NCBI RefSeq assembly: GCF_900114005.1
Contig: NZ_FORM01000001.1
Location: 248,001 to 312,000 of the forward strand
DNA length: 64,000 nt
Reading direction: 5' to 3'
Origin: Olleya namhaensis
Lineage (GTDB): Bacteria > Bacteroidota > Bacteroidia > Flavobacteriales > Flavobacteriaceae
A program made the position numbers and the translations under genes. The notes beneath the pieces were generated by a model. It was given only the letters and a program-made list of their open reading frames with translations, searched no databases and was not told the origin of the DNA. Positions within the stretch are counted from its first letter, which is position 1. Every line of letters begins with the position of its first letter. Below, piece after piece: positions 1-8,923 of the stretch.

Positions 1-281
1 GTATAATTAATCAAATAGGTTGCAAATACAGCCATAATACTATTACCTAGCTTGATCTTATAACCAAGAGGCTCTAGCATAAAAACCCATCGATAGGCAC
101 GAGACAAATGACTTAAAAGACCAAAAAATACACCTAAAAGAATGTACCCGTAATTTGCATTCTTAGCAAAATCTAAAATATCTTGAAAAGATAATTTTGA
201 CAGAGAATACCATATTAAAAATGCTCCCAATAAAATTGGGAGCACGATTTTTAAAAGTTTTAAAACTGGCCTTTTGGACAT
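1..281 (-). CDS. YbhN/UPF0104-family flippase-like membrane protein, 3' part outside window
   Basis: Partial gene entering from the left edge; the visible 93 codons are its N-terminus. It begins MSKRPVLKLLKIVLPILLGA, then a membrane helix, and continues with LSRAYRWVFMLEPLGYK and MAVFATYLINY, which match the lysylphosphatidylglycerol synthetase/flippase transmembrane family (YbhN, UPF0104). Members are polytopic inner-membrane proteins. The start ATG (279-281) directly abuts the stop codon of panD with no spacing, so the two are co-transcribed and probably translationally coupled. I recall the same neighbour after panD in other Flavobacteriaceae. The exact substrate is unknown and the C-terminal half cannot be seen. 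Confidence 0.8.
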   Translation of the reverse strand, partial: MSKRPVLKLLKIVLPILLGAFLIWYSLSKLSFQDILDFAKNANYGYILLGVFFGLLSHLSRAYRWVFMLEPLGYKIKLGNSIMAVFATYLINY

Positions 282-632
282 TTATTTTAATAAGTTATTT
301 GCTTCATTGGGAAATACCAATGATGGCTTAAAAACTTTAGCTTCTTCAATATCCATAAAAGCGTACGTTATTAATATCAAGATATCGTCTTTAGCAACTA
401 ATCTTGAAGCCGCACCGTTTAAGGTGATTTCTCCACTGTTTCTTGGTCCAGGAATTGCATAAGTTTCTAAACGTGCGCCATTATTGTTATTTACAATTTG
501 CACTTTTTCTCCTTGAACAATATTTGCTGCATCCATTAAATCTTCATCAATAGTAATACTACCAATATAATTTAGGTCTGCACCCGTTACTTTAACTCTG
601 TGAATTTTAGATTTTACTACTTGTATTTGCAT
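282..632 (-). CDS. panD: Aspartate 1-decarboxylase
   Basis: Makes beta-alanine from L-aspartate for pantothenate and CoA synthesis, as a pyruvoyl enzyme formed by self-cleavage. The 116-residue length is normal for the family. The cleavage pair Gly24-Ser25 is visible in NYIGSITID, and the conserved [15 protein letters not shown] and LNGAASRL segments follow. It lies 14 bp downstream of panC on the same strand, so both last-step precursors of pantothenate are made from one operon. The stop abuts the next gene's ATG. Identification is secure. Confidence 0.96.
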   Translation of the reverse strand: MQIQVVKSKIHRVKVTGADLNYIGSITIDEDLMDAANIVQGEKVQIVNNNNGARLETYAIPGPRNSGEITLNGAASRLVAKDDILILITYAFMDIEEAKVFKPSLVFPNEANNLLK

Positions 633-646
633 AGGAACAAAGGTAA

Positions 647-1495
647 TTAATTTAGAGCGATATTATCTATTAATCTTATGTCTCCTGCATAAACTGCAAT
701 AAACGCTCTGTAAGTGTTAGTTTTATGTTTTCGTTTTACTGTTTTTAATGTGTCAACATCGGCAATTATAAAATACTCCAATTCTAATATATCATGATTT
801 ACAAACTGCTGCTCAACCCATTGTGTAACTATAGTAGCACTTTTTGTGCCAAATTTTATTTGTGCCTCTTGCAACGTTTTATAGATAAACGGTGCAGCTA
901 TTTTGTAATCGGGTTTTAGCCTTACATTTCTAGAACTCATAGCTAAACCATTGGCTTCTCTATGTATTTTACATCCCACAATGTTTACTCCCAAATGATA
1001 CTTACTAACCAATTTTTTAATAATAGTTAATTGCTGAAAATCCTTTTCTCCAAAATAAGCATTATCAGGCGCTACAATTTCAAACAAACGCTTTACAATT
1101 GTTCCAACACCATCAAAATGCCCTTTTCTAAAGCGACCTTCCATTTCAAACTCCAAACCATCAAAACTAAAATGTTGCGCTACAGTATTACCCTCGTATA
1201 TATCGTCAACACTAGGTGCGTATACAATTATATTTGGTGACACTGTTTTTAAAAGTGCTACATCCTCTTCTAAAGTACGTGGATATTTTTTAAGATCATC
1301 AGCATTATCAAACTGGGTTGGATTAACAAAAATGCTAACCACCATAACACCATTATTTAGGAGCCCTTCCTTTATCAAAGACATATGTCCTTGATGCAAA
1401 GCGCCCATGGTTGGTACAAAACCTATTTTAGTTCCCTCCTCTTTCAAAGCGGTAACGTGTGTACCTATTTTGTTTTTATTAGTAAATACAAGCAT
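647..1495 (-). CDS. panC: Pantothenate synthetase
   Basis: ATP-dependent ligase joining pantoate and beta-alanine to give pantothenate in the cytoplasm. It has 282 residues, the usual length. The nucleotide-binding [10 protein letters not shown] motif with HxGH lies at about residues 28-37, GEKDFQQL near the middle, and the KMSSRN-like motif appears as [10 protein letters not shown]. The gene heads the panC-panD-flippase operon. A TAnnTTTG box (CAAACTTA on the + strand, 1519-1526) lies upstream, back to back with the promoter of the divergent glycogen-synthase-like gene. Confidence 0.97.
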   Translation of the reverse strand: MLVFTNKNKIGTHVTALKEEGTKIGFVPTMGALHQGHMSLIKEGLLNNGVMVVSIFVNPTQFDNADDLKKYPRTLEEDVALLKTVSPNIIVYAPSVDDIYEGNTVAQHFSFDGLEFEMEGRFRKGHFDGVGTIVKRLFEIVAPDNAYFGEKDFQQLTIIKKLVSKYHLGVNIVGCKIHREANGLAMSSRNVRLKPDYKIAAPFIYKTLQEAQIKFGTKSATIVTQWVEQQFVNHDILELEYFIIADVDTLKTVKRKHKTNTYRAFIAVYAGDIRLIDNIALN

Positions 1496-1518
1496 TTTTA
1501 ATATTTAATTAACGAATG

Positions 1519-1526
1519 CAAACTTA
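1519..1526 (-). promoter_or_regulatory. -7 promoter box for panC operon
   Basis: Minus-strand TAAGTTTG matches the Bacteroidota TAnnTTTG -7 consensus, 24 bp before the panC start. I see no clear -33 TTG at the usual spacing. Confidence 0.55.
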
Positions 1527-1557
1527 ATATTTTAGTCGCACTTTGCATAAATTTTCG

Positions 1558-1565
1558 TACTTTTG
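1558..1565 (+). promoter_or_regulatory. -7 promoter box for the glycogen-synthase-like gene
   Basis: TACTTTTG is a perfect TAnnTTTG match, 39 bp before the ATG at 1605. It overlaps an in-frame TTG (1563), which argues that TTG is not the start. No good -33 element is seen. Confidence 0.6.
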
Positions 1566-1604
1566 CGTGTTTTTATTGATAATTCTGAAAAGCTAAACAA
1601 TATT

Positions 1605-2414
1605 ATGAAAGATAAGAGGATATTATATGTATCATCTGAAGTGGTACCTTATTTACCAGAAACAGAGATTTCTTCAATGTCATTTGAAACACCTAGAATG
1701 GTGAATCAACAAGGCGGACAGATTAGAATTTTTATGCCTAAATATGGTAACATCAACGAGAGAAGACATCAATTACATGAAGTTATTCGCTTATCTGGAA
1801 TTAATTTAATTGTAAACGATTTAGACATGCCTTTAATAATAAAGGTTGCCTCTATCCCAAAAGAGCGTATTCAAGTTTACTTTATTGATAATGACGAATA
1901 CTTTAAGAGAAAAGCAACTTTAACAGATGAAGATGGAAATCTTTTTCAGGATAATGACGAACGTGCGATTTTCTTTGCAAAAGGTGTTATTGAAACAGTT
2001 AAAAAATTAAACTGGTCTCCAGATATTATTCATGTACATGGATGGTTAGCTTCTTTATTACCATTGTATTTAAAACAATTTTATAAAGACGAACCACTTT
2101 TCAGCGAAAGCAAAATAGTAACATCTATATATAAAAGTGGTTTTGAAAAAACACTTAATCCTGATTTAATCAAAAAAATACAGTTTGATAAAATCGATGA
2201 TGATAAAATCAAAACTTTAGTTGAGCCAACATATAATAACCTAATGAAAGTTGCAATTGATAGCTCTGACGCATTAATTGTTGGATCAGAAGATTTACCT
2301 GAAGAGTTAACAACTTACCTTAAAGAGTCTGACAAACCTGTTTTAGAATATCACGCAAAAGACGAATTTAGCGAAGCATACACTAATTTTTATACAAACA
2401 GCGTTTTAGACTAA
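1605..2414 (+). CDS. Glycogen/starch synthase-like protein, N-terminal GT5 domain only
   Basis: The product begins MKDKRILYVSSEVVPYLPE, the start of the GT5 glycogen/starch synthase N-terminal Rossmann domain, and keeps PDIIHVHGWLASLLPLYL in the middle. Full-length glycogen synthases have about 480 residues. This one has only 269 and lacks the C-terminal GT-B half with the nucleotide-sugar-binding site, so catalysis by itself is doubtful. I recall a protein of this short type next to panC in many Flavobacteriaceae, so it is likely a conserved lineage form and not a recent truncation. An in-frame TTG at 1563 would add 14 residues but overlaps the -7 box, so I use the ATG at 1605. Confidence 0.82.
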   Translation: MKDKRILYVSSEVVPYLPETEISSMSFETPRMVNQQGGQIRIFMPKYGNINERRHQLHEVIRLSGINLIVNDLDMPLIIKVASIPKERIQVYFIDNDEYFKRKATLTDEDGNLFQDNDERAIFFAKGVIETVKKLNWSPDIIHVHGWLASLLPLYLKQFYKDEPLFSESKIVTSIYKSGFEKTLNPDLIKKIQFDKIDDDKIKTLVEPTYNNLMKVAIDSSDALIVGSEDLPEELTTYLKESDKPVLEYHAKDEFSEAYTNFYTNSVLD

Positions 2415-2440
2415 CGTAATACCATATTTAAGACATATTT

Positions 2441-4075
2441 ATGAAAACATACCTATTGAACGTTATCAAATCTGTATTTTTATTGATAATTGTAGCTTTT
2501 ACTACTGTTGCCTGTGAAAAAGATTTTGTAAATGTAGAAAGCGACATTAGTGGTGCTCAAAATTTTACCACAAACAGCAGATTATTTCCGTTTGTATCTT
2601 ACAGCAAAAAGCTAGACCCAGTGCAAACTAATGCAATAACAAGTAATGTTTTAGGTTTCTATAACGACCCTGTTTATGGCGTAACATCTGCTAATTTAGT
2701 TACCCAAATAGCTCCAGATGATGTAAGTCCTGACTTTGGTGACAATCTTGAAATTATATCGGTCAAACTATACATACCGTATTATGCAACTGCAGATGAC
2801 ACGGATGACGATGGTAACACAACTTACATATTGGACTCTATTTTTGGTAATGCAACTAGCCCATATAAATTATCGATATTAAAAAACGAATATTACTTAC
2901 GTAATTTAGATCCAGAATCTGATTTTGGCGAATCTCAGGCATATTACTCAAATGCTTATTCAAGTCTTAACCTAAGTGCTTTTGAAGGAGATTTAATTTA
3001 CAAAAGTCCGGATAGTGGTTTCGTACCAAGCTCACAATACATTGCGATTGAAGAAATCCCAATTGGAGAAGACGAACTAGAAGAACTAGAAACAAGTCGT
3101 GCTCCAGGAATCTATTTAGATTTAAACAATGAAATGTTTGACAATTCAAAATGGAAAGATTTACTAGTGCAATCTGATGGCACAGCAAATCCTAACTTAA
3201 ATAATATTGCAGATTTTAAAAATGCTTTCAGAGGATTAATTTTTAAAGCAGAACAAATAGGTCTTAACGAAGGTAACATGGCTTATTTAAATCTAAGCGA
3301 AGGTGCTACTATTGACATTAGATATGAAACTGACGTAGAAGACACAACTACAAGTGAAAGAGAAAGAGACACATATACATTTAATTTTAATAGTATAAAG
3401 TTTAATACTTTTGAAAACGTAACTAACACGATACCTCTTACTGACGGAGATGCTGAAAATGGTGATGATCAACTTTTCATTTCTGGATTTAAAGGCTCAA
3501 TGGTTGTTTTAGATCTATTTAACGGTGATATCGTAGATGAAACTAATACCACTCAAGATGCTTTTCTTTATTTTAAAGATCGCGAAGACAAATGGTTAAT
3601 AAATGAAGCTGCTTTAACTTTTTATGTTGACATACCTGTTGGTCAAGGAGGACAAACAGAACCAGATAGAATAATACTTTATGACTTAGAAACTAAAACA
3701 CCAATAGCAGATTACTTTTTAGATGGAACAGCCACTAGTACTGACCCTGTAAACTCCTTAATACTATACTCTCCAAAATTAGAAAGAGATAGTGATTTGA
3801 ATGGAATAAAATATAAAATACGACTTACAGAACATTTAAATAATATACTTTTAAACGACTCTGATAACTCTAAATTAGGATTATACATTACAACTAATAT
3901 TAATTATTCAGCGACATCAAAAATACTAGATACCCTAGAAGATGATACTGTTACATTTGTACCTAAAAGTTCTATAATAGCTCCAGAAGGAACTATATTA
4001 CACGGTAGCAAATCTAGTGTCCCAGAAAATGTTAGAGCTACTTTTGAAATCTTTTATACAGAAATTGAAAATTAA
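2441..4075 (+). CDS. DUF4270 family lipoprotein
   Basis: A 544-residue lipoprotein with an N-terminal membrane segment and lipobox ending at Cys25 (FTTVACEKDF). The mature part is rich in Asp, Asn and Thr, as in surface or periplasmic Bacteroidota proteins. The overall pattern (FVNVESDISGAQNF, an early YNDPVYGVTSANLVTQI segment) fits the DUF4270 family. Function is unknown. It sits 26 bp after the glycogen-synthase-like gene and 6 bp before glmS, all on one strand, so the three form a probable operon with sugar-polymer or envelope metabolism as context. Confidence 0.85.
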   Translation: MKTYLLNVIKSVFLLIIVAFTTVACEKDFVNVESDISGAQNFTTNSRLFPFVSYSKKLDPVQTNAITSNVLGFYNDPVYGVTSANLVTQIAPDDVSPDFGDNLEIISVKLYIPYYATADDTDDDGNTTYILDSIFGNATSPYKLSILKNEYYLRNLDPESDFGESQAYYSNAYSSLNLSAFEGDLIYKSPDSGFVPSSQYIAIEEIPIGEDELEELETSRAPGIYLDLNNEMFDNSKWKDLLVQSDGTANPNLNNIADFKNAFRGLIFKAEQIGLNEGNMAYLNLSEGATIDIRYETDVEDTTTSERERDTYTFNFNSIKFNTFENVTNTIPLTDGDAENGDDQLFISGFKGSMVVLDLFNGDIVDETNTTQDAFLYFKDREDKWLINEAALTFYVDIPVGQGGQTEPDRIILYDLETKTPIADYFLDGTATSTDPVNSLILYSPKLERDSDLNGIKYKIRLTEHLNNILLNDSDNSKLGLYITTNINYSATSKILDTLEDDTVTFVPKSSIIAPEGTILHGSKSSVPENVRATFEIFYTEIEN

Positions 4076-4081
4076 AAACTT

Positions 4082-5929
4082 ATGTGCGGAATAGTAGGAT
4101 ATATAGGAAAAAGAGAAGCCTACACAATTATAATGGATGGCCTAAAACGTCTAGAATACAGAGGTTATGATAGTGCTGGTATCGCATTGTATGATGGTTC
4201 TGAAATAAAACTTTGCAAAACAAAAGGTAAAGTTGCAAACTTAGAAGCGCGCGTTAAAGAAGAAATTACAACTAACGGAAATGTTGGTATAGGTCACACA
4301 CGTTGGGCAACACATGGTGTGCCAAATGATGTAAACTCTCACCCGCATTATTCTAATTCAGGAGATTTAGTTATTATTCACAATGGTATTATAGAAAATT
4401 ATGATTCTATAAAAACTGAACTTCTGAAAAGAGGATACGTATTCAAATCAGATACAGATACAGAAGTATTAATAAATCTTATTGAAGAAGTAAAGAAAAA
4501 AAACAACGTAAAATTAGGAAAAGCTGTACAACTAGCTCTAAAAGAAGTTGTAGGCGCTTATGCTATTGCTGTTTTCGACAAAAACAAACCAGATGAAATT
4601 GTAGTAGCTAAACTAGGAAGTCCTTTGGCGATTGGTATTGGTGAAGATGAGTTTTTTATTGCTAGTGACGCCTCTCCTTTTATAGAATACACTAAAAATG
4701 CCATTTATCTTGAAGATGAAGAAATGGCAATTGTCCGAAGAGATAAAAAAATAAAAATCAGAAAAATAAATGACGATTCTGAAGTAACTCCTGCAATGCA
4801 AGAGCTTAAATTTAACCTTGAGCAAATAGAAAAAGGAGGATACGAACATTTCATGCTTAAGGAAATTCACGAACAACCTAATGCAATAAGAGACACATAC
4901 AGAGGTCGTTTACTTGCAAATGAAGGGATTATCAGAATGGCAGGGATTGATGATAACCTTGAAAAATTTTTAAATGCAAACAGGATTATAATCGTAGCCT
5001 GTGGTACATCATGGCACGCAGGTCTAGTTGCAGAATATATTTTTGAAGACCTAGCTAGAATTCCTGTAGAAGTAGAATATGCGTCTGAATTTAGATATCG
5101 TAATCCAGTAATTACCGATAAAGATGTCGTTATCGCCATATCTCAATCAGGAGAAACTGCAGATACACTAGCAGCAATAAAACTAGCAAAATCTAAAGGC
5201 GCTTTTGTTTTTGGAGTTTGTAATGTTGTTGGATCTACTATCGCTAGAGAAACTAATGCAGGTGCTTACACGCATGCTGGTCCAGAGATTGGAGTCGCTT
5301 CAACAAAAGCATTTACTACTCAAATCACTGTATTAACGTTAATTGCTTTAAAACTAGCAAAAGCTAACGGAAGCATGTCAAAAACAGTTTTCCATAGTCA
5401 CTTACAAGAGTTAGAGTTAATTCCTGACAAAGTAAAAGAAGCTTTAAAAGCAGATAAACACATTAAAGAAGTAGCACACATCTATAAAGACGCTAAAAAC
5501 TGTTTATATTTAGGAAGAGGTTACAACTTCCCGGTTGCTTTAGAAGGCGCCTTAAAACTAAAAGAGATTTCATACATACACGCTGAAGGTTATCCTGCTG
5601 CCGAAATGAAACATGGCCCTATAGCTCTAATTGACGATCAAATGCCCGTTTTTGTTATAGCGACTAAAAAAGGACATTACGAAAAAGTCGTTAGTAACAT
5701 TCAAGAGATTAAATCAAGATCTGGTAAAATCATTGGAATTGTAACCAAAGGAGATATTGATGTAAAAAAAGTAGCAGATCACGTTATTGAAGTACCAGAA
5801 ACAATAGAATCCTTAACACCTTTATTGACAACTATACCACTTCAATTATTATCCTACCATATAGCAGTAATGCTTGACAAAAATGTTGATCAACCAAGAA
5901 ACTTGGCTAAATCAGTAACTGTAGAGTAA
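4082..5929 (+). CDS. glmS: Glutamine--fructose-6-phosphate aminotransferase (isomerizing)
   Basis: Cytoplasmic enzyme that makes glucosamine-6-phosphate, the entry into peptidoglycan and LPS amino sugars. It has 615 residues, the usual length. Cys2 of MCGIVGYIG is the N-terminal amidohydrolase nucleophile, and GIGHTRWATHG follows. The two SIS isomerase domains carry CGTSWHAG, ISQSGETADT and AEGYPAAEMKHGPIALI, and the protein ends LAKSVTVE as in typical GlmS. It follows the DUF4270 gene by 6 bp and is followed by a strong terminator. I do not see a glmS ribozyme upstream, as expected for this phylum. Confidence 0.98.
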   Translation: MCGIVGYIGKREAYTIIMDGLKRLEYRGYDSAGIALYDGSEIKLCKTKGKVANLEARVKEEITTNGNVGIGHTRWATHGVPNDVNSHPHYSNSGDLVIIHNGIIENYDSIKTELLKRGYVFKSDTDTEVLINLIEEVKKKNNVKLGKAVQLALKEVVGAYAIAVFDKNKPDEIVVAKLGSPLAIGIGEDEFFIASDASPFIEYTKNAIYLEDEEMAIVRRDKKIKIRKINDDSEVTPAMQELKFNLEQIEKGGYEHFMLKEIHEQPNAIRDTYRGRLLANEGIIRMAGIDDNLEKFLNANRIIIVACGTSWHAGLVAEYIFEDLARIPVEVEYASEFRYRNPVITDKDVVIAISQSGETADTLAAIKLAKSKGAFVFGVCNVVGSTIARETNAGAYTHAGPEIGVASTKAFTTQITVLTLIALKLAKANGSMSKTVFHSHLQELELIPDKVKEALKADKHIKEVAHIYKDAKNCLYLGRGYNFPVALEGALKLKEISYIHAEGYPAAEMKHGPIALIDDQMPVFVIATKKGHYEKVVSNIQEIKSRSGKIIGIVTKGDIDVKKVADHVIEVPETIESLTPLLTTIPLQLLSYHIAVMLDKNVDQPRNLAKSVTVE

Positions 5930-5948
5930 CATTACTCACTTTTATATA

Positions 5949-6024
5949 GACGCTTCAAAGTTTATAATTATTCATAAAAACACATAAGATTTTATGAATA
6001 ATTAGCTTTGAAGCGTCTTTTTTT
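5949..6024 (+). terminator. Intrinsic terminator after glmS (nested hairpin)
   Basis: GACGCTTCAAAG (5949-5960) pairs perfectly with CTTTGAAGCGTC (6006-6017), followed by seven T. A second inverted pair inside (AATTATTCATAAAA with TTTTATGAATAATT) makes an unusually long stem. Confidence 0.88.
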
Positions 6025-6122
6025 CACAAATACTTATTATGCACGCATAATTTATTGTCTCTTTTTATTAAAATTTCGTTAAAAAACGTATATTGGCTAC
6101 ATAAATTAACTAAATCTAAAAA

Positions 6123-8921
6123 ATGAGAACAATCCTTTCAATTGTATTGTTGTGTTTTTGCGGAATCGCTTTTTCGCAATCAACGATAACAGGAACAGTG
6201 TTAGACGACGTAAGTCAACAACCTATTCCAAGCGCAAATGTTGTAATAGTTGGTACATCTGTAGGAACTGCTACAGACTTTGACGGTAACTTTACCCTTA
6301 GTACTGATAAAAACCCACCATTTACTATACAAGTTAGTAGCGTTGGTTTTACTGCAAAAGACATAGAAGTTACTTCAAAAAAGCAAGTAATAAACGTAAT
6401 TCTTAACGAAGGAACATCCTTAGATGAAGTTGTTATATCTGCTTCAAGGACTCCTGAGCGTATTTTCGAATCTTCTGTTACGGTAGAACGTTTTGGTTTA
6501 AAAGAAATTAAAAACACTGCGTCTGCCGATTTCTACGATGGACTAGAAAACTTAAAAGGTGTAGATGTTAACACAAATAGTTTAACGTTCAAATCTGTTA
6601 ACACTCGTGGTTTTGCCACTTTTGCAAACACACGTTTTATGCAGTTAGTTGATGGTATGGACAACTCAACACCAGCTCTAAACTTTCCAATTGGAAACTT
6701 AGTAGGTATGACTGAAACTGATGTTTTAAGTGTAGAGTTACTTCCTGGTGCTTCTTCTGCGTTATACGGAGCAAATGCATTTAATGGTATTTTATTTATG
6801 AGAAGTAAAAACCCATTTGATCATCAAGGAATAAGTGCATCTATCAAAAGAGGAATTACTTCTCAAGAAGCTGCAGGAGACAACCCTTATACTGACTTAA
6901 GTTTAAGAATGGCTCACAAATTCAGTGATAAAATTGCTGTTAAAGTTAACTTCGGATACTTGAAAGGTACAGATTGGCAAGCAACTAGCGAAGTTGATAA
7001 AATAGACCCAACTAGAACAAGATCAAACACAAACTATGACGGTATAAATGTATATGGAGATGAAGTGTCTACTAATATTAGAGCTGCGTCAGGATTAGGT
7101 ATTATTCCAGATGTAGTTGTAAGTAGAACAGGTTATAACGAACGTGACTTAACTAATTACAATGCAGAAAGCATTAAATCTGATTGGGGATTATATTACC
7201 GTCCAATTGAAGATAGTAATTTAGAAATTTCTTACGTAGGAAAGGTCGGAACAGGAACAACTATTTACCAAGGAACAAACAGATATAATATCAATGGTTT
7301 TTTCCAACAACAACATAAACTAGAAGTTAAAAATGACAACTTCTTTGTTCGTGCTTATGAGGTTTCTGATAAAGCAGGAAAATCTTACGACATGGTATTT
7401 ACTGGGATTAACATAAATAGAGCTTGGAAGAGTGATACTGATTGGTTTCAAGATTATATCGGAGCCTATGCTGGACTTGAATTAACAGGGAATCCAGGAG
7501 GTTTAACGGATCAGCAAAAACATGACTTTGCAAGATCTGTCGCTGATGAAGTAATTGACCCAGATGGTGTTGATGACGGAATAGAGCGATTTGTTCCTGG
7601 TTCTCCAGAATATGTTGCTGCTTTCAATAAAAGTATAAATGATCCAGATTTAAGAACTGGTTCTAAATTTCAAGATGCTTCTAAGTATTTTCATAGTGAT
7701 GCTAACTACAACCTCGGACACTTAATTGATTTTGCTGAAATACAAGTAGGTGGATCTTACAGAAAGTATAAATTAAATTCTGGTGGAACAATCTACACAG
7801 ATAGACTTAGTCCTATAGAGTACTCTGAATTTGGAATCTATTCTCAAATACAAAAGGAAATTGAACTAGATGAAGAAATGGAATTAAAACTTACTGTTTC
7901 TGGTAGATACGATAAATCAGAATTATTTGATGGTTTTTTCTCTCCTAGATTATCTGCAGCACTAACATTAAATAGAAATCATAATGTTAGAGCCTCAGTA
8001 CAAACTGGTTTTAGAAACCCAACGACTCAAGATTTATTTATTGGATTAGATGCTGGTAGAGCAATTTTAGTAGGATCTGCTGCTAGTAACTTAAACAGGT
8101 ATTCTGGAGACTACGATGTTAGTTTAGTAGGACAGACAACTTATGGTCAATCAAACACAATTACACAAACAGGAGCTGCAGCATATAACAATTCTTATTC
8201 TGCAAGCTCAGTAGTTGCATTTGCAGCAGCAGGAAACCCTGCATTATTAGATATTGCTAACCCAGAGATTATCAAACCAGAAAAAGTAACTTCAATGGAA
8301 GTTGGGTATAGAGGTAAATACGAAAGTATCATTGTAGATTTAAGTGCATACTATAACAAATATGAAGATTTTATTTCTCAAGAAGTTGTTGTTGCACCAC
8401 TTTACGGAACTGTTGGAGACAATAGTTTATCTGTAGCTGCATTAGCAAACGGAGATTTTAAAACATATAGTGCTTATACCAACTCTGATGTTGATGTAAA
8501 CTCTTATGGTGCTTCAATTGGTTTATCTACTAAAATATTTAATGGTTTTGATTTAGGAGGAAGTTATACGTTTACAAAACAAGATTTTGATCAAGCAGCA
8601 AATCCAGATTTTCAAACCAATTTTAACACACCGGAACATAAGTTTAAAGCTTCTTTTGGGAATACTAATTTATTCGAAAACTTTGGATTTAATGTCGCTT
8701 ATAGATTTAGTGATGACTACTTCTGGGAAGCAACATTTGGGAATGGAATCGTTCCAGAATTTCACACTATAGATGCACAAATAAACTATAGAGTTCCTAG
8801 TTTAAAATCAATAATTAAAGTAGGTGCTACAAACTTAACTGGTAATGAATATTTTACTGCTTTTGGAACAGGATTTATTGGATCAATGTATTATGCATCA
8901 CTAACAATTAACAACTTATAA
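6123..8921 (+). CDS. TonB-dependent receptor with N-terminal carboxypeptidase-like regulatory domain
   Basis: A 932-residue outer-membrane receptor. Signal peptide about residues 1-19 (ending IAFSQ), then a CarboxypepD_reg-like beta-sandwich (STITGTVLDDVSQQPIPSANV to about residue 95), then the plug (LDEVVISASRTPERIFESS, VNTRGFATFANTRFMQLVDG, ELLPGASSALYGANAFNGI) and the 22-strand barrel ending in an aromatic-rich strand (MYYASLTINNL). The substrate cannot be read from sequence. The next gene, 2 bp downstream, encodes an SGNH-hydrolase lipoprotein, so the pair could work as a surface hydrolase plus transporter, perhaps on a lipid or ester. It is not a SusC with a SusD partner: no SusD gene is adjacent. 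Confidence 0.93.
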   Translation: MRTILSIVLLCFCGIAFSQSTITGTVLDDVSQQPIPSANVVIVGTSVGTATDFDGNFTLSTDKNPPFTIQVSSVGFTAKDIEVTSKKQVINVILNEGTSLDEVVISASRTPERIFESSVTVERFGLKEIKNTASADFYDGLENLKGVDVNTNSLTFKSVNTRGFATFANTRFMQLVDGMDNSTPALNFPIGNLVGMTETDVLSVELLPGASSALYGANAFNGILFMRSKNPFDHQGISASIKRGITSQEAAGDNPYTDLSLRMAHKFSDKIAVKVNFGYLKGTDWQATSEVDKIDPTRTRSNTNYDGINVYGDEVSTNIRAASGLGIIPDVVVSRTGYNERDLTNYNAESIKSDWGLYYRPIEDSNLEISYVGKVGTGTTIYQGTNRYNINGFFQQQHKLEVKNDNFFVRAYEVSDKAGKSYDMVFTGININRAWKSDTDWFQDYIGAYAGLELTGNPGGLTDQQKHDFARSVADEVIDPDGVDDGIERFVPGSPEYVAAFNKSINDPDLRTGSKFQDASKYFHSDANYNLGHLIDFAEIQVGGSYRKYKLNSGGTIYTDRLSPIEYSEFGIYSQIQKEIELDEEMELKLTVSGRYDKSELFDGFFSPRLSAALTLNRNHNVRASVQTGFRNPTTQDLFIGLDAGRAILVGSAASNLNRYSGDYDVSLVGQTTYGQSNTITQTGAAAYNNSYSASSVVAFAAAGNPALLDIANPEIIKPEKVTSMEVGYRGKYESIIVDLSAYYNKYEDFISQEVVVAPLYGTVGDNSLSVAALANGDFKTYSAYTNSDVDVNSYGASIGLSTKIFNGFDLGGSYTFTKQDFDQAANPDFQTNFNTPEHKFKASFGNTNLFENFGFNVAYRFSDDYFWEATFGNGIVPEFHTIDAQINYRVPSLKSIIKVGATNLTGNEYFTAFGTGFIGSMYYASLTINNL

Positions 8922-8923
8922 TA

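Noticed and set aside
1563-1604. TTG start extending the glycogen-synthase-like protein by 14 residues
   Set aside because: The TTG overlaps the TACTTTTG promoter box, and the conserved N-terminus begins at the ATG at 1605.
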